Below are positions 54,327-62,999 of a stretch of DNA of 64,000 bases, in pieces. The stretch's first letter is position 1; each line of letters begins with the position of its first letter. Source of the DNA: Actinomadura rudentiformis (GTDB lineage: Bacteria > Actinomycetota > Actinomycetes > Streptosporangiales > Streptosporangiaceae); contig NZ_WBMT01000006.1 of assembly GCF_008923185.1 (NCBI RefSeq), positions 186,001-250,000 of the forward strand, given 5' to 3'. Made by a program: the position numbers and the translations under genes. The notes beneath the pieces are model-generated. The model did no database searches, had not been told where the DNA came from, and saw only the letters and a program-made list of their open reading frames with translations.

Positions 54327-55499
54327 CGCGTCCCAGTGCACCGGCAGCCGCACCGGTTTCCGGAAGACCAGACCACGCGCCCGCACCGCGGCGGCGGGAT
54401 CGAGCCGGAGCCCGGGCAGCCGGTCGAGCAGCGCCGCCAGGGCGGTGCGGGTCTCCAGGCGGGCCAGGTGCGCGCCGAAGCAGAAGTGCGGTCCGTGGGC
54501 GAACGCGAGATGCTCGGCGGCGTTCACGCGGCGGACGTCGAACCGGTCGGGGTCGGGGAAGACCGCCGGATCGCGGTTGGCGCCGGCGATGGACACGCGC
54601 ACCAGGTCGCCCTTGCGGATCTCCGCTCCGCCGAGGGTCATGTCCCGGGTGGCGTAGCGGTCCACGACCGAGGCCGACGGCTCGAACCGGAGCGACTCCT
54701 CGATCGCGGCGTCCAGCAGGGCCGGGTCGGCCCGTACCAGCGCGAGCTGTTCCGGGTGCCCGAGCAGGTGCAGCGCCGCGTTGGAGATCATGCCCTCGGT
54801 CGTGTCGATGCCGCCGAACATCAGCACCGCCGCGTTCGAGGTCACCTCCTCGGCGGTGAGGCCCTCCTCCTGGTGCGCCGCCTCGGCGAGCAGCGAGGCG
54901 GACCCGGGGACGCCGATCGCCTCGTGGACGGCCGCGCTCAGCCGGGCGTAGGCGTCGCCTGCGTGGCCCGGACGCCCGGCCGTGATGTCGGAGACCGCCA
55001 CCACGAACGCCTCGTACCAGGACCGCACGGTGACGGCGTCGACGCCCTCCAGCCCGAGCGCCTCGGCCACGACGGCGACGGAGAGCGGGCCCGCCAGGTC
55101 GCCGCGCAGCTCCGCCTGCCCGGCGGGCGCGATGCCGGTGACGAGACGGTCCACCTCCGCCTGGACGAACGAGGTGAAGCGGGCGCGGGTCCGGGCCGGG
55201 CGGAACGGGCGGGCGAACGGCTCGCGGTGGCGCGTGTGCGTCCGCCCGTCCAGCGACAACATGCTGGGCCCGACGACCTGCGCGGTGGAGAAGCGCGGGT
55301 CGTCGACCGTGAACGCGGCCGCGTCGCGCATCACCCGTACGGCCAGCTCGTGGGAGGTGACGAGCCAGCCGTCGAAGGCGGGCAGCCACGAGACCGGCTC
55401 GCCGGCGCGCAGCCGGGCCAGGAGCGGATGCGGATCGTCCTCCAGCTCCTCGACCGTGGCCGCCGCGCCGACAGGGAACGTTCCTGGTGGAGGCGTCAC
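54312..55499 (-). CDS. cytochrome P450
   Basis: 395 residues. The heme-binding loop FAHGPHFCFGAHLARLE carries the cysteine ligand. The I-helix oxygen-activating motif is MFGGIDTTEG. The K-helix ExxR is ESLR. The RTHTRHREPFARPF C-helix segment contacts haem propionate. Bacterial class-I size, so it depends on ferredoxin and a reductase that are not encoded nearby. GTG 55499 follows TACGCT by 7 bases (leaderless). The substrate is unknown. Confidence 0.95.
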   Translation of the reverse strand: MTPPPGTFPVGAAATVEELEDDPHPLLARLRAGEPVSWLPAFDGWLVTSHELAVRVMRDAAAFTVDDPRFSTAQVVGPSMLSLDGRTHTRHREPFARPFRPARTRARFTSFVQAEVDRLVTGIAPAGQAELRGDLAGPLSVAVVAEALGLEGVDAVTVRSWYEAFVVAVSDITAGRPGHAGDAYARLSAAVHEAIGVPGSASLLAEAAHQEEGLTAEEVTSNAAVLMFGGIDTTEGMISNAALHLLGHPEQLALVRADPALLDAAIEESLRFEPSASVVDRYATRDMTLGGAEIRKGDLVRVSIAGANRDPAVFPDPDRFDVRRVNAAEHLAFAHGPHFCFGAHLARLETRTALAALLDRLPGLRLDPAAAVRARGLVFRKPVRLPVHWDAAFTM

Positions 55500-55506
55500 C
55501 CTTGCG

Positions 55507-55512
55507 AGCGTA
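55507..55512 (-). promoter_or_regulatory. -10 hexamer of the P450 gene
   Basis: TACGCT on the minus strand ends 7 nt before the P450 GTG; leaderless arrangement. Confidence 0.5.
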
Positions 55513-55533
55513 GCCCCGGTGGCCCTGCGGCGA

Positions 55534-56922
55534 TCACGCGGCGGTGGCGCGCTCCTCCCACCAGGTGCGGCCGGGCTCGGGCAGGGTGTGGATCGGGTCG
55601 TAGTACTCGTACCGGCGGTTGAGCGCCTCGGGGTCGGTGGCCTCCAGGGCGGTGCGGTAGTTCTTGGTCCAGTACGAGATGCCGCGCTCGCGGTCGTAGT
55701 CGGCGAGCTGGTGCACCCAGCGCTTCCCGACGTACGGCACGTCGCAGACGATGCGCGGGGTGGCGAACCCGGGCAGGTAGCCCATGATCGCGTGCTGGAG
55801 CTCCTGCGCCTCCCACACCGCGATCCGCCAGTGCTCGCTGTAGGGGATCATGTCGCACATGTAGAGGTAGTACGGCAGGATCGCGGCCTCGTCGAGCAGC
55901 GCGAACGACAGGTCCAGCAGCTGCTCGGGCGTGGTGTTGACGCCGCGCAGCAGGACGCCCTGGTTGCGGACGTCGCGGATGCCGGTGTCGAGCATCGCCT
56001 TGGCCGCGCGGGCGACGAGCGGCGTGACCGACTGGGCGGCGTTGACGTGGGTGTGGATGGCGATCTGCACGCCGCGTTCCTGCGCCTTGGCCGCCAGGCG
56101 CTCCATCCCGGCCCGGACCTCGTCCTGTAGCCAGTGCTGCGGCAACCCCATCAGCGCCTTGGTGGCCAGCCGGATGTCGCGGATGTTCTCGATGTCCAGG
56201 AGGGCGTCCACGAACGACTCCAGGCGCGGCCAGGGAAGGTTGGCCACGTCGCCGCCGGAGACGACCACGTCGCGGACTCCGGGGGTGCGGCGCAGGTAGT
56301 CGAGCATGGCGCCGTGCCGGTCGGGCGCCTTGATCGTGAACTTGTGCTTGTCGACGGCCGGGGTGGAGGTGCCGACCAGGTCCATGCGGGTGCAGTGCCC
56401 GCAGTACTGCGGGCAGGTCGGCAGCAGCTCGGCCAGCACCTTGGTGGGGTAGCGGTGGGTGAGTCCCTCGACCGCCCACATCTCCGCCTCGTGCAGGGAG
56501 TCACGCGCCGCGTAGGGGTGGGACGGCCAGTCGCTCCTGCGGTCGCCGAGGATCGGGATCATGTACCGGCGCACCGGGTCGGCGAGGAAGGCCTCGGTGG
56601 AGGTCACGTCCATCGTGTTGAGCATCTGCGGCGTGACCAGCATCGACATGGTGGCGCGTTCGGCTTGGTCGCGTTCCAGGTCGGCGTAGAACGACTCGTC
56701 CAGCAGGTCGCCCATCAGGGCGCGCAGCTGCCGGATGTTCTTGACGCAATGCGCCCGCTGCCACTGCGCGGACTCCCACTGCTCGGCCGTGACGTCGTGC
56801 CAGCCCGGGAAGCGCCGCCAGTCGGGCTCCTCCAACGGCCGGCGACGGTACACATACGGCTGGTCCGAAATCCCGGCATCGTTCCCCGTGGGCAGGGCTT
56901 CGGGATGCAGAGCAGTGGTCAT
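55534..56922 (-). CDS. kamA: lysine 2,3-aminomutase KamA (radical SAM, PLP)
   Basis: 462 residues from ATG 56922 with GAGGGGG at 6-base spacing. The radical-SAM C170-x3-C174-x2-C177 (CPQYCGHC) and the PLP region downstream (VPYVGKRWVHQLADYD) are preserved, with SGGDVANLPWPRLE as the SAM-contact motif. It converts L-lysine to L-beta-lysine, the first step of anaerobic-type lysine breakdown and a source of beta-lysine for antibiotics. It is divergent from the kdd-DUF2252-kamDE-kal operon; the 140-base gap holds several short dyads (CCGGATATCCTCCGG, ACGGGAAGAATTCCGT) that may be operators. Confidence 0.93.
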   Translation of the reverse strand: MTTALHPEALPTGNDAGISDQPYVYRRRPLEEPDWRRFPGWHDVTAEQWESAQWQRAHCVKNIRQLRALMGDLLDESFYADLERDQAERATMSMLVTPQMLNTMDVTSTEAFLADPVRRYMIPILGDRRSDWPSHPYAARDSLHEAEMWAVEGLTHRYPTKVLAELLPTCPQYCGHCTRMDLVGTSTPAVDKHKFTIKAPDRHGAMLDYLRRTPGVRDVVVSGGDVANLPWPRLESFVDALLDIENIRDIRLATKALMGLPQHWLQDEVRAGMERLAAKAQERGVQIAIHTHVNAAQSVTPLVARAAKAMLDTGIRDVRNQGVLLRGVNTTPEQLLDLSFALLDEAAILPYYLYMCDMIPYSEHWRIAVWEAQELQHAIMGYLPGFATPRIVCDVPYVGKRWVHQLADYDRERGISYWTKNYRTALEATDPEALNRRYEYYDPIHTLPEPGRTWWEERATAA

Positions 56923-57062
56923 CGTTGACCCCCTCGTGCGGCGCGGCTTAACTAAATCTTGTCTGGGACGGACGTTACGGGAAGAATTCCGTATAAACCA
57001 GTGGTACCCCGGATATCCTCCGGGATGCCAAATCGGACAGGAGAGGCGAGGCAGGCGGATAT

Positions 57063-58109
57063 ATGGGTGATCCACGCATGAGCACGTCCCCCGTGGGGCT
57101 CCACCGCGTCCTGGAGCCGCCGGGAGTGCTGCCCCAGGCGGCCGCGCGGCTCGACACCGATCCCCGGATCCGCCCGGACGAGGTGCGCGTACGGGTGGAG
57201 CGGCTCAATCTGGACGCCGCCTCCTACCGGCAACTGCACACCGCGCACGGCGGCGATCCCGACGCCGTCCGCCGCGAGGTACTGGCGATCATCGGCGAGC
57301 GCGGCAAGATGCAGAACCCGGTGACCGGCTCGGGCGGCATGCTGGTCGGCGTCGTCGACGAGGCGGGGCCGGACTCGCCGCTGGGCCTTGAACCGGGGGA
57401 CCGGATCGCGACGCTGGTCTCGCTCACCCTCACCCCGCTCGCCGTCACCGACGGGCTGGCCCGCTGGGACGGGCGGTCCGAACAGGTCCCGGCCGAGGGC
57501 CACGCGATCCTCTTCGCACGTTCCATCGCCGCCGTCCTCCCCGCCGACCTGCCCGTGCCGCTCGCACTGTCGGTGATGGACGTGTGCGGCGCGCCCGCCC
57601 TCACCCACCGCGTTGTCCGCCGGCACGAGGGGCCTGGCGGACCTGTGGTGGCGGTGCTGGGCGCGGCGGGCAAGAGCGGGTCGCTCTCGCTGGCCGCCGC
57701 CCGCCGCGCCGGCGCGGCCCGCACCATCGGGCTGGTGCCCACCGAAGAGGAGGAGCGCCGGCTGGCTGCCAGTGGCCTGGCCGACAAGGTCGTGCGGGCC
57801 GACGCGCGCGACCCGGTCGCGGTGGCGGCGGCACTCGGCGAGCCCGCCGACGTGACCGTGGTCTGCGTGGACGTGCCGGGCTGCGAGCACGGCGCGATCC
57901 TGGCCACCGCGCCCGGCGGCACGGTGATCTTCTTCTCGATGGCCACCTCGTTCGCCTCCGCCGCGCTGGGCGCCGAGGGACTGGCGGCCGACGTCACGAT
58001 GCTCATCGGGAACGGCTATGTCCCCGGGCACGTCGATCTGGCATTGGACTTGTTCAGGTCGGAACCGGCGATTCGCACGTTGTTCACCGCCCGGGAAGCC
58101 GGGAAGTGA
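57063..58109 (+). CDS. kdd: L-erythro-3,5-diaminohexanoate dehydrogenase Kdd
   Basis: 348 residues from ATG 57063 (GGCGG upstream; ATG 57078 is an alternative). It resembles the Kdd family: LHRVLEPPGVLPQAAARLD, VRVRVERLNLDAASYRQL, GERGKMQNPVTGSGGMLVG and the NAD-binding VAVLGAAGKSGSLSLAAARRAGA. It oxidises 3,5-diaminohexanoate to 5-amino-3-oxohexanoate, the product consumed by Kce, which is not in the window. Position at the head of the kamD/kamE operon supports the assignment. Confidence 0.9.
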   Translation: MGDPRMSTSPVGLHRVLEPPGVLPQAAARLDTDPRIRPDEVRVRVERLNLDAASYRQLHTAHGGDPDAVRREVLAIIGERGKMQNPVTGSGGMLVGVVDEAGPDSPLGLEPGDRIATLVSLTLTPLAVTDGLARWDGRSEQVPAEGHAILFARSIAAVLPADLPVPLALSVMDVCGAPALTHRVVRRHEGPGGPVVAVLGAAGKSGSLSLAAARRAGAARTIGLVPTEEEERRLAASGLADKVVRADARDPVAVAAALGEPADVTVVCVDVPGCEHGAILATAPGGTVIFFSMATSFASAALGAEGLAADVTMLIGNGYVPGHVDLALDLFRSEPAIRTLFTAREAGK

Positions 58110-58154
58110 CGAGAATGACCGGGACGACCCACCGGATCATCGAGGAGCACTGTG

Positions 58155-59486
58155 ATGGCGAGCATCACCCGGTCACTGCGCGAGCGTGACCCCAAACAAC
58201 GCCAGGCCCAGATCGTGGAGGTCCTGGTCGACGCCTTCTCCGACTTGATGGAGCGCAGTCCCGCCGAGTTCCGCCGCCGCTTCCGCAAGATGGCCACCGA
58301 CCCGTTCGCGTTCTACCGGGGGAGCGCCTGCCTGTTCTACGCCGACATCATCGACGACGAGGACCCGTGGGCCGACGAGCGCACCGGCCGCGTCTGGATC
58401 CAGGGCGACCTGCACGCGCAGAACTTCGGCACCTACATGAACGACGACGGCATCTTCATCTTCGACGTCAACGACTTCGACGAGGCCTACGTCGGGCACT
58501 TCACCTGGGACGTGAAGCGCCTGGTGGCCAGCCTGGCGCTGATGGCGTGGAGCAAGGCCATCTCCGACTCCGACATACAGCGCCTGATCGAGACCTACGT
58601 CCGCGCCTACGTGGACCAGGTCCGGCACTTCGCCGAGCACGACGACGACCACGAGTTCGCGCTCACCCTCGACAACACCGACGGCTACATCCGCGCCGTG
58701 CTGGTGGCGGCGCTGGCCAACACCCGCATCGAGCTGCTCGACGAGATGACGCTCGTGGAGCAGCAGGAGCGCCGGTTCCGCAACCGGCCCGGCGTGCGCC
58801 GCCTCGGCGAGGCCGAGCGGGCCAAGGTGGAGCGGGCGTACGAGGCGTACCTGCAGACGATCCCCGTCGACAAGCGCCTGCGTCCCATCACCTACAAGGT
58901 GAAGGACATCGTGGGCGCCTCCGGATTCGGCATCGGCTCGGCCGGGCTGTCGGCGTACAACATCCTGGTGGAGGGCAACAGCCAGGCCCTGGAGAACGAC
59001 GTCGTGCTGTCGATGAAGCAGGGCAACGTCGCCGCGCCCAGCCGCGTCGTCGACGACCCCCACATACGCGACTACTTCCACCACCACGGCCACCGCACCG
59101 CGGTCTCACGGCGCGCGTTGCAGGCCAACACCGACCCGTGGCTCGGCCACACCGAGCTGGACGGGGTCGGCTACGTCGTGCAGGAGCTCTCGCCCTACGA
59201 GGAGGACCTGGACTGGTCGTCCCTCACCGAGCCCGAGGAGATGCTCTCGGTGCTCGACGACCTGGGCCGCGCCACCGCCAAGATCCACTGTGTGTCCGAC
59301 ACCGACTCCGACCACACCCTGGTCGGCTTCCAGGTGGAGGACGCCATCAACGCGGCGATCGGCCCGGACGAGAAGGCGTTCGTCGAGGCGATGGTGGCGT
59401 TCGGCATGGAGTACGCCGCGGTCGTCCGCGACGACCACAGGCTCTTCGTGGACGCCTTCAGGAACGGCCAGATTCCCGGCCTGTAG
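58155..59486 (+). CDS. DUF2252 family protein (kinase-like fold)
   Basis: 443 residues from ATG 58155 (GAGGAG upstream; GTG 58152 also possible). FAFYRGSACLFYADI, IQGDLHAQNFGTYMNDDGIFIFDVNDFDEAYVGHFTWDVKRLVASL is the DUF2252 signature, which has the HxxN and D of an aminoglycoside-phosphotransferase/kinase-like catalytic site (GDLHAQNFG, FDVNDFDE). KQGNVAAPSRVVDDP and GYVVQELSPYEEDLDWSSL follow. It sits between kdd and kamD within the lysine operon, 45 bases after kdd, although no family member is known to me to act in lysine degradation. A phosphotransfer or nucleotidyl-transfer role is possible; nothing more can be stated. Confidence 0.9.
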   Translation: MASITRSLRERDPKQRQAQIVEVLVDAFSDLMERSPAEFRRRFRKMATDPFAFYRGSACLFYADIIDDEDPWADERTGRVWIQGDLHAQNFGTYMNDDGIFIFDVNDFDEAYVGHFTWDVKRLVASLALMAWSKAISDSDIQRLIETYVRAYVDQVRHFAEHDDDHEFALTLDNTDGYIRAVLVAALANTRIELLDEMTLVEQQERRFRNRPGVRRLGEAERAKVERAYEAYLQTIPVDKRLRPITYKVKDIVGASGFGIGSAGLSAYNILVEGNSQALENDVVLSMKQGNVAAPSRVVDDPHIRDYFHHHGHRTAVSRRALQANTDPWLGHTELDGVGYVVQELSPYEEDLDWSSLTEPEEMLSVLDDLGRATAKIHCVSDTDSDHTLVGFQVEDAINAAIGPDEKAFVEAMVAFGMEYAAVVRDDHRLFVDAFRNGQIPGL

Positions 59487-59632
59487 GAAAGCGGGCAGCG
59501 GCGCGGTGCGTCGCCGGCCTCCTCAGCCGGTTCGGTTGGGACAGTTGAGGTTCTTGCGGATCGGGGGCTGTTTACCGGAGGATCTTCCGTAAGAAGCCCA
59601 TCAATACGGACAATTGTTCGAGGGGGTCGGCA

Positions 59633-61237
59633 ATGACGCCGCAGCGAAAACTCGATCTCGACCCGGCGGTGGTGGGGCGCGCCAGACGGCTGGCCGCCCG
59701 CGCCGCCGAGCCGATCATCGAGATGGCCCGGACCCATACGACGGTCTCGGTGGAACGGGCACTGCTGCGGCTGGCGGGCCTCGCCGGCGCCGACAGCGAC
59801 GGCCGCCCCTGGGCCAACCATCTCGCCGACGCCGTCCGCGACCAGGTCGGGCTGGAGCACGGCGTGGCGCTCCCGGTCTGGGACGCGCTGGTGAACGGGC
59901 CGCACGGCTCCCTGGTGGAGCTCGCCGAGGCCGCCGCGCGGGGACGGGTGTCCTTCCGGCTCCCCGCCGGGACCGACGAGGCGAACGCGCGGGAGGCGGC
60001 CCGGCGGGCCGCCCGGGCCGGGATCACCGCGATCGACCGGCGGCGCGCCGAACGCGACCGGGTGCTGGCGGAGGTCGGCGATCCGGCGCAGCCCTGGATC
60101 TACCTGATCGTGGCCACGGGCGACATCTACGAGGACATCCCGCAGGCACAGGCCGCGGCGCGGGAGGGCGCCGACGTGGTGGCGGTGATCCGCTCGACCG
60201 GGCAGTCGCTGCTGGACTTCGTGCCGGAGGGGGCGACGCGGGAGGGCTACGCCGGCACCTACGCCACGCAGGAGAACTTCCGGCTGATGCGTTCGGCCCT
60301 GGACGACGTGTCCCGCGAGCTCGGCCGTTACGTGCGGCTCACCAACTACGCCTCGGGGCTGTGCATGCCCGAGATCGCGACGCTGGCCGGGCTCGAACGC
60401 CTGGACATGATGCTCAACGACTGCATGTACGGGATCATCTTCCGTGACATCAACCCGCGCCGCACGTTCATCGACCAGCGCTTCTCACGGCAGATCCACG
60501 CACGGGCCGGGATCGTCATCAACACCGGCGAGGACAACTACCTCACCACGGCCGACGCGGTCGACGCGGCGCACACCGTCATCGTCAGCCAGCTGCTGAA
60601 CGAGCGGTTCGGGCACGAGGCGGGGCTCGCCGACGCCCAGCTCGGCCTCGGCCACGCCTTCGAGATCAACCCCGCGATCCCCGAGTCGTTCCGGCTGGAG
60701 CTGGCGCACGCGCAGCTCGTCCGCGAGCTGTTCCCGGACGCGCCGCTGAAGTACATGCCGCCGACCAAGCACATGACCGGCAACATCTTCGCCGGCTACC
60801 TGCTGGACGCGTTCTTCAACCTCGCCGGCGTCATGACCGGGCAGTCGATCATCCTCATCGGGATGATGACCGAGGGGATCCACACACCCTGGCTGTCGGA
60901 CCGCGACCTGGCGCTGGAGAACGTGCGGTACGTCCGCGACGCCTGCGGAGGACTCGCCGACGACTTCGTGCCCCGCCCGGGCGGATTCGTCGCGCAGCGG
61001 GCCCGGCAGGTGCTGTCGGAGTCCATCGACCTGCTCGAGGAGATCTGCGACGACGGGCTCCTCAACGCGATCGCCGACGGCACGTTCGGCATCACCCGCC
61101 GGCCCGCCGACCGCGGCAAGGGCCTGGACGGCGTCGCCGAACGCGCCGACGGCTACTTCAACCCCGCGATCGAGATCCTCGACGCGGAGGATCCGCATGC
61201 CCGCCACGGCGTTCCCACAGAGGAGGTGCCGGCATGA
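59633..61237 (+). CDS. kamD: lysine 5,6-aminomutase alpha subunit KamD
   Basis: 534 residues, ATG with GAGGGGG upstream. It matches the KamD/OraS-E-type TIM barrel: LDLDPAVVGRARRLAARAAEPI, VERALLRLAGLAGAD, GVALPVWDALVNGPHGSL, IYLIVATGDIYEDIPQAQAAAREGADVVAVIRSTGQSLLDFVPEGAT and YMPPTKHMTGNIFAGYLLDAFFNLAG. With KamE it forms the coenzyme-B12/PLP enzyme that moves the 6-amino group of beta-lysine (or D-lysine) to carbon 5. The stop overlaps the kamE start (ATGA). Confidence 0.95.
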   Translation: MTPQRKLDLDPAVVGRARRLAARAAEPIIEMARTHTTVSVERALLRLAGLAGADSDGRPWANHLADAVRDQVGLEHGVALPVWDALVNGPHGSLVELAEAAARGRVSFRLPAGTDEANAREAARRAARAGITAIDRRRAERDRVLAEVGDPAQPWIYLIVATGDIYEDIPQAQAAAREGADVVAVIRSTGQSLLDFVPEGATREGYAGTYATQENFRLMRSALDDVSRELGRYVRLTNYASGLCMPEIATLAGLERLDMMLNDCMYGIIFRDINPRRTFIDQRFSRQIHARAGIVINTGEDNYLTTADAVDAAHTVIVSQLLNERFGHEAGLADAQLGLGHAFEINPAIPESFRLELAHAQLVRELFPDAPLKYMPPTKHMTGNIFAGYLLDAFFNLAGVMTGQSIILIGMMTEGIHTPWLSDRDLALENVRYVRDACGGLADDFVPRPGGFVAQRARQVLSESIDLLEEICDDGLLNAIADGTFGITRRPADRGKGLDGVAERADGYFNPAIEILDAEDPHARHGVPTEEVPA

Positions 61238-62067
61238 CCCCGCCGCCAGGAAGCACGCACTCCGCAGGCAGCACCGACACCCAGGCCCCGGCCGAGCCCG
61301 CCGACACCCGGCAGGTCATCCGGCCCTACGGCGACACCACCGGCGACGGCATGGTGCAGGTCTCGTTCACCCTGCCCGTCCCGGCGGGCAAGCGCGCCGA
61401 CGCGGCCGCGCTCCAGCTCGCCGGGAAGATGGGGCTGGACCCGGCCAGCGTGGTGCACGCCAAGCCGATGGGCCCCGACTTCACGTTCTTCATCGTGTAC
61501 GGCCGGGTCAACCACCTGATCGACTACGCCTCCATCCCGGTGCCGGAAGGCCGGGAGTACCCCCTGCTGAGCGCCGGCGAGGTCAACCTGGCGATCCGCG
61601 CCACCCTGGGCCGGCGGCTGGTGATCGTCGGCGCCTGCATCGGCACCGACGCCCACACCGTCGGGATCGACGCGATCCTCAACGTCAAGGGCTTCGCGGG
61701 GGAGAAGGGCCTGGAGTACTACCGCGAGATCCAGGTGGTCAACATGGGCGCCCAGGTCACCGTCGAAGAGCTGGTCGAACGCGCCAAGGCCGAGAACGTC
61801 GACGCCGTGCTGGTCTCCCAGGTCGTCACGCAGAGGAACGCCCACCTGCACAACACCAAGCAGATGGCGGGCGCCTTCCACGCCGAGTACCCCACGGCCG
61901 TCGCCGCCGGGATGGGCCGCCCGCTGCTGGTGGTGGGCGGGCCCCGCTTCGACACCGTCACGCCCGAGGACCTCGGCGTCGACCGCATCTTCGGCAAGGG
62001 CACCACGCCCGCCGAGGTCGCCAGCTATCTCGTCCACGCGCTGCTGCCCGGGGAGGCGACCCAGTGA
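61234..62067 (+). CDS. kamE: lysine 5,6-aminomutase beta subunit KamE (B12-binding)
   Basis: 277 residues. The B12-binding motif DxHxxG is D139-A-H141-T-V-G144 (cobalt ligand H141). K152, 11 residues after H141, corresponds to the PLP-binding lysine of the characterised enzyme by my alignment. VSQVVTQRNAHLHN and GMGRPLLVVGGPRFD are family blocks. The N-terminal 30 residues are low-complexity. Translationally coupled to kamD (ATGA) and to the lyase gene (GTGA). I see no cobalamin riboswitch in the operon. Confidence 0.95.
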   Translation: MTPPPGSTHSAGSTDTQAPAEPADTRQVIRPYGDTTGDGMVQVSFTLPVPAGKRADAAALQLAGKMGLDPASVVHAKPMGPDFTFFIVYGRVNHLIDYASIPVPEGREYPLLSAGEVNLAIRATLGRRLVIVGACIGTDAHTVGIDAILNVKGFAGEKGLEYYREIQVVNMGAQVTVEELVERAKAENVDAVLVSQVVTQRNAHLHNTKQMAGAFHAEYPTAVAAGMGRPLLVVGGPRFDTVTPEDLGVDRIFGKGTTPAEVASYLVHALLPGEATQ

Positions 62068-62516
62068 CCCGTCCGAGCCATGAGGGGCTGAGTTCCGAGA
62101 GCCGGAGCCTTGAGGGCCTGACGGTCACGCACCGCCGGTACGTGCCGTACGCCCACGCCCACTACGCCGGTGATCTCGTGGACGGCGCCTACGTCCTCGG
62201 GCTGTTCGGCGACGTCGCCACCGAGGTCTGCATCCGCACCGACAACGACGAGGGATTGTTCGCGTCCTACTCCGACGTGCAGTTCCGCGCGCCGCTGCGG
62301 GCCGGCGACGTGGTCGAGGCCACCGCCACCGTCGTCCGCGTGGGCCGCCGCAGCCGGACGCTGGAGTTCCAGGCGCGGGTGGTGTGCCGTCGCAGCCCGG
62401 GTGCAGGCACGCCGGGCAAGGGGGAGTCCGCGGCCGAAGTGCTCAGCGAACCGATCATCGTGGTCACCGCGACCGGCACGGTGGTGGTGCCCGAACCGGT
62501 GCCGCCGCAGTTGTGA
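62064..62516 (+). CDS. kal: 3-aminobutyryl-CoA ammonia-lyase-like hot-dog protein (Kal)
   Basis: 150 residues, GTG in a GTGA overlap with kamE. The hot-dog fold is suggested by HAHYAGDLVDGAYVLGLFGDVATEVCIRTDNDEGLFASYSDVQFRAPLRAGDVVEATATVVRVGRRSRTLEFQ, split here across the fold core. Short hot-dog ammonia lyases act at this step in lysine fermentation (3-aminobutyryl-CoA to crotonyl-CoA). The assignment depends on operon context; other CoA-thioester enzymes of this fold are possible. Confidence 0.85.
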   Translation: MTRPSHEGLSSESRSLEGLTVTHRRYVPYAHAHYAGDLVDGAYVLGLFGDVATEVCIRTDNDEGLFASYSDVQFRAPLRAGDVVEATATVVRVGRRSRTLEFQARVVCRRSPGAGTPGKGESAAEVLSEPIIVVTATGTVVVPEPVPPQL

Positions 62517-62602
62517 CCCTTGTGACCATCATGATTTGCGAACCTGCGCCGATCATGGTTTTCACCTTGTGAAACAAGGGGTCCGCGCAGAACGTGAAGC
62601 GG

Positions 62603-62630
62603 TTGACAAGGGCCCGGAAGCCGGTAGTTT
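62603..62630 (+). promoter_or_regulatory. sigma-70-type promoter
   Basis: TTGACA (62603-62608), 16-base spacer, TAGTTT (62625-62630). This is one of the few exact TTGACA -35 elements in the window. The transcript would begin near 62637. Confidence 0.6.
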
Positions 62631-62959
62631 TGCTGCAGTCCAGCACGGGACTCACCGATCGGCCGCCCGAGGCGCCACCGGACACCGCGCCGCGACGGGC
62701 ACGAGTGCGGATTCGCTCCCGATCCCGTCCGAGCCAGGTGCAGGTGACCGGCAGCCGCGTCACGGCGGAGCCGCCCGATCGGGCGGGGGCTTGGACCCGG
62801 GAAAGGGCCCGGACATCCAGTAGAAAACGGAGCATCATCGTTCTCACCGCCTGTGAGACGACTCCGGCCCGATGGATGTCACGGGCCCTCTTCCGTGCCC
62901 GTGCCCCTCCCTTGCCACCTCGTGGTCGTGTCAGGCGCGCGCGAGCGGTAGCGTTCCCG

Positions 62960-62991
62960 CCAGTGGTGTTTTTCGACCAGTGGTGTTTCGA
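62960..62991 (+). repeat. short direct repeat before lnt
   Basis: CCAGTGGTGTTTTTCGA (62960-62976) is followed directly by CCAGTGGTGTTTCGA (62977-62991), differing by two T residues. It lies immediately before the lnt ribosome site AGGAG. Confidence 0.8.
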
Positions 62992-62999
62992 CAGGAGCC

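Larger units (their letters stand above)
62517..62999 (+). promoter_or_regulatory. intergenic region upstream of lnt
   Basis: 483 bases without a convincing protein gene (open frames are Arg/Pro/Ser-rich shadows). A good promoter (TTGACA and TAGTTT at 62603-62630) would give a leader of about 360 nt before lnt, so a small RNA, leader peptide or structured leader could exist. A short repeat lies at 62960-62991. No known riboswitch pattern was recognised. Confidence 0.45.

Noticed and set aside
54301..54657. Plus-strand frame through the 20-bp motif encoding VIYIVKAA at both copies
   Set aside because: Short, antisense to the P450 at copy 2 and unsupported at copy 1; the similarity comes from the shared DNA motif, not from a common peptide gene.
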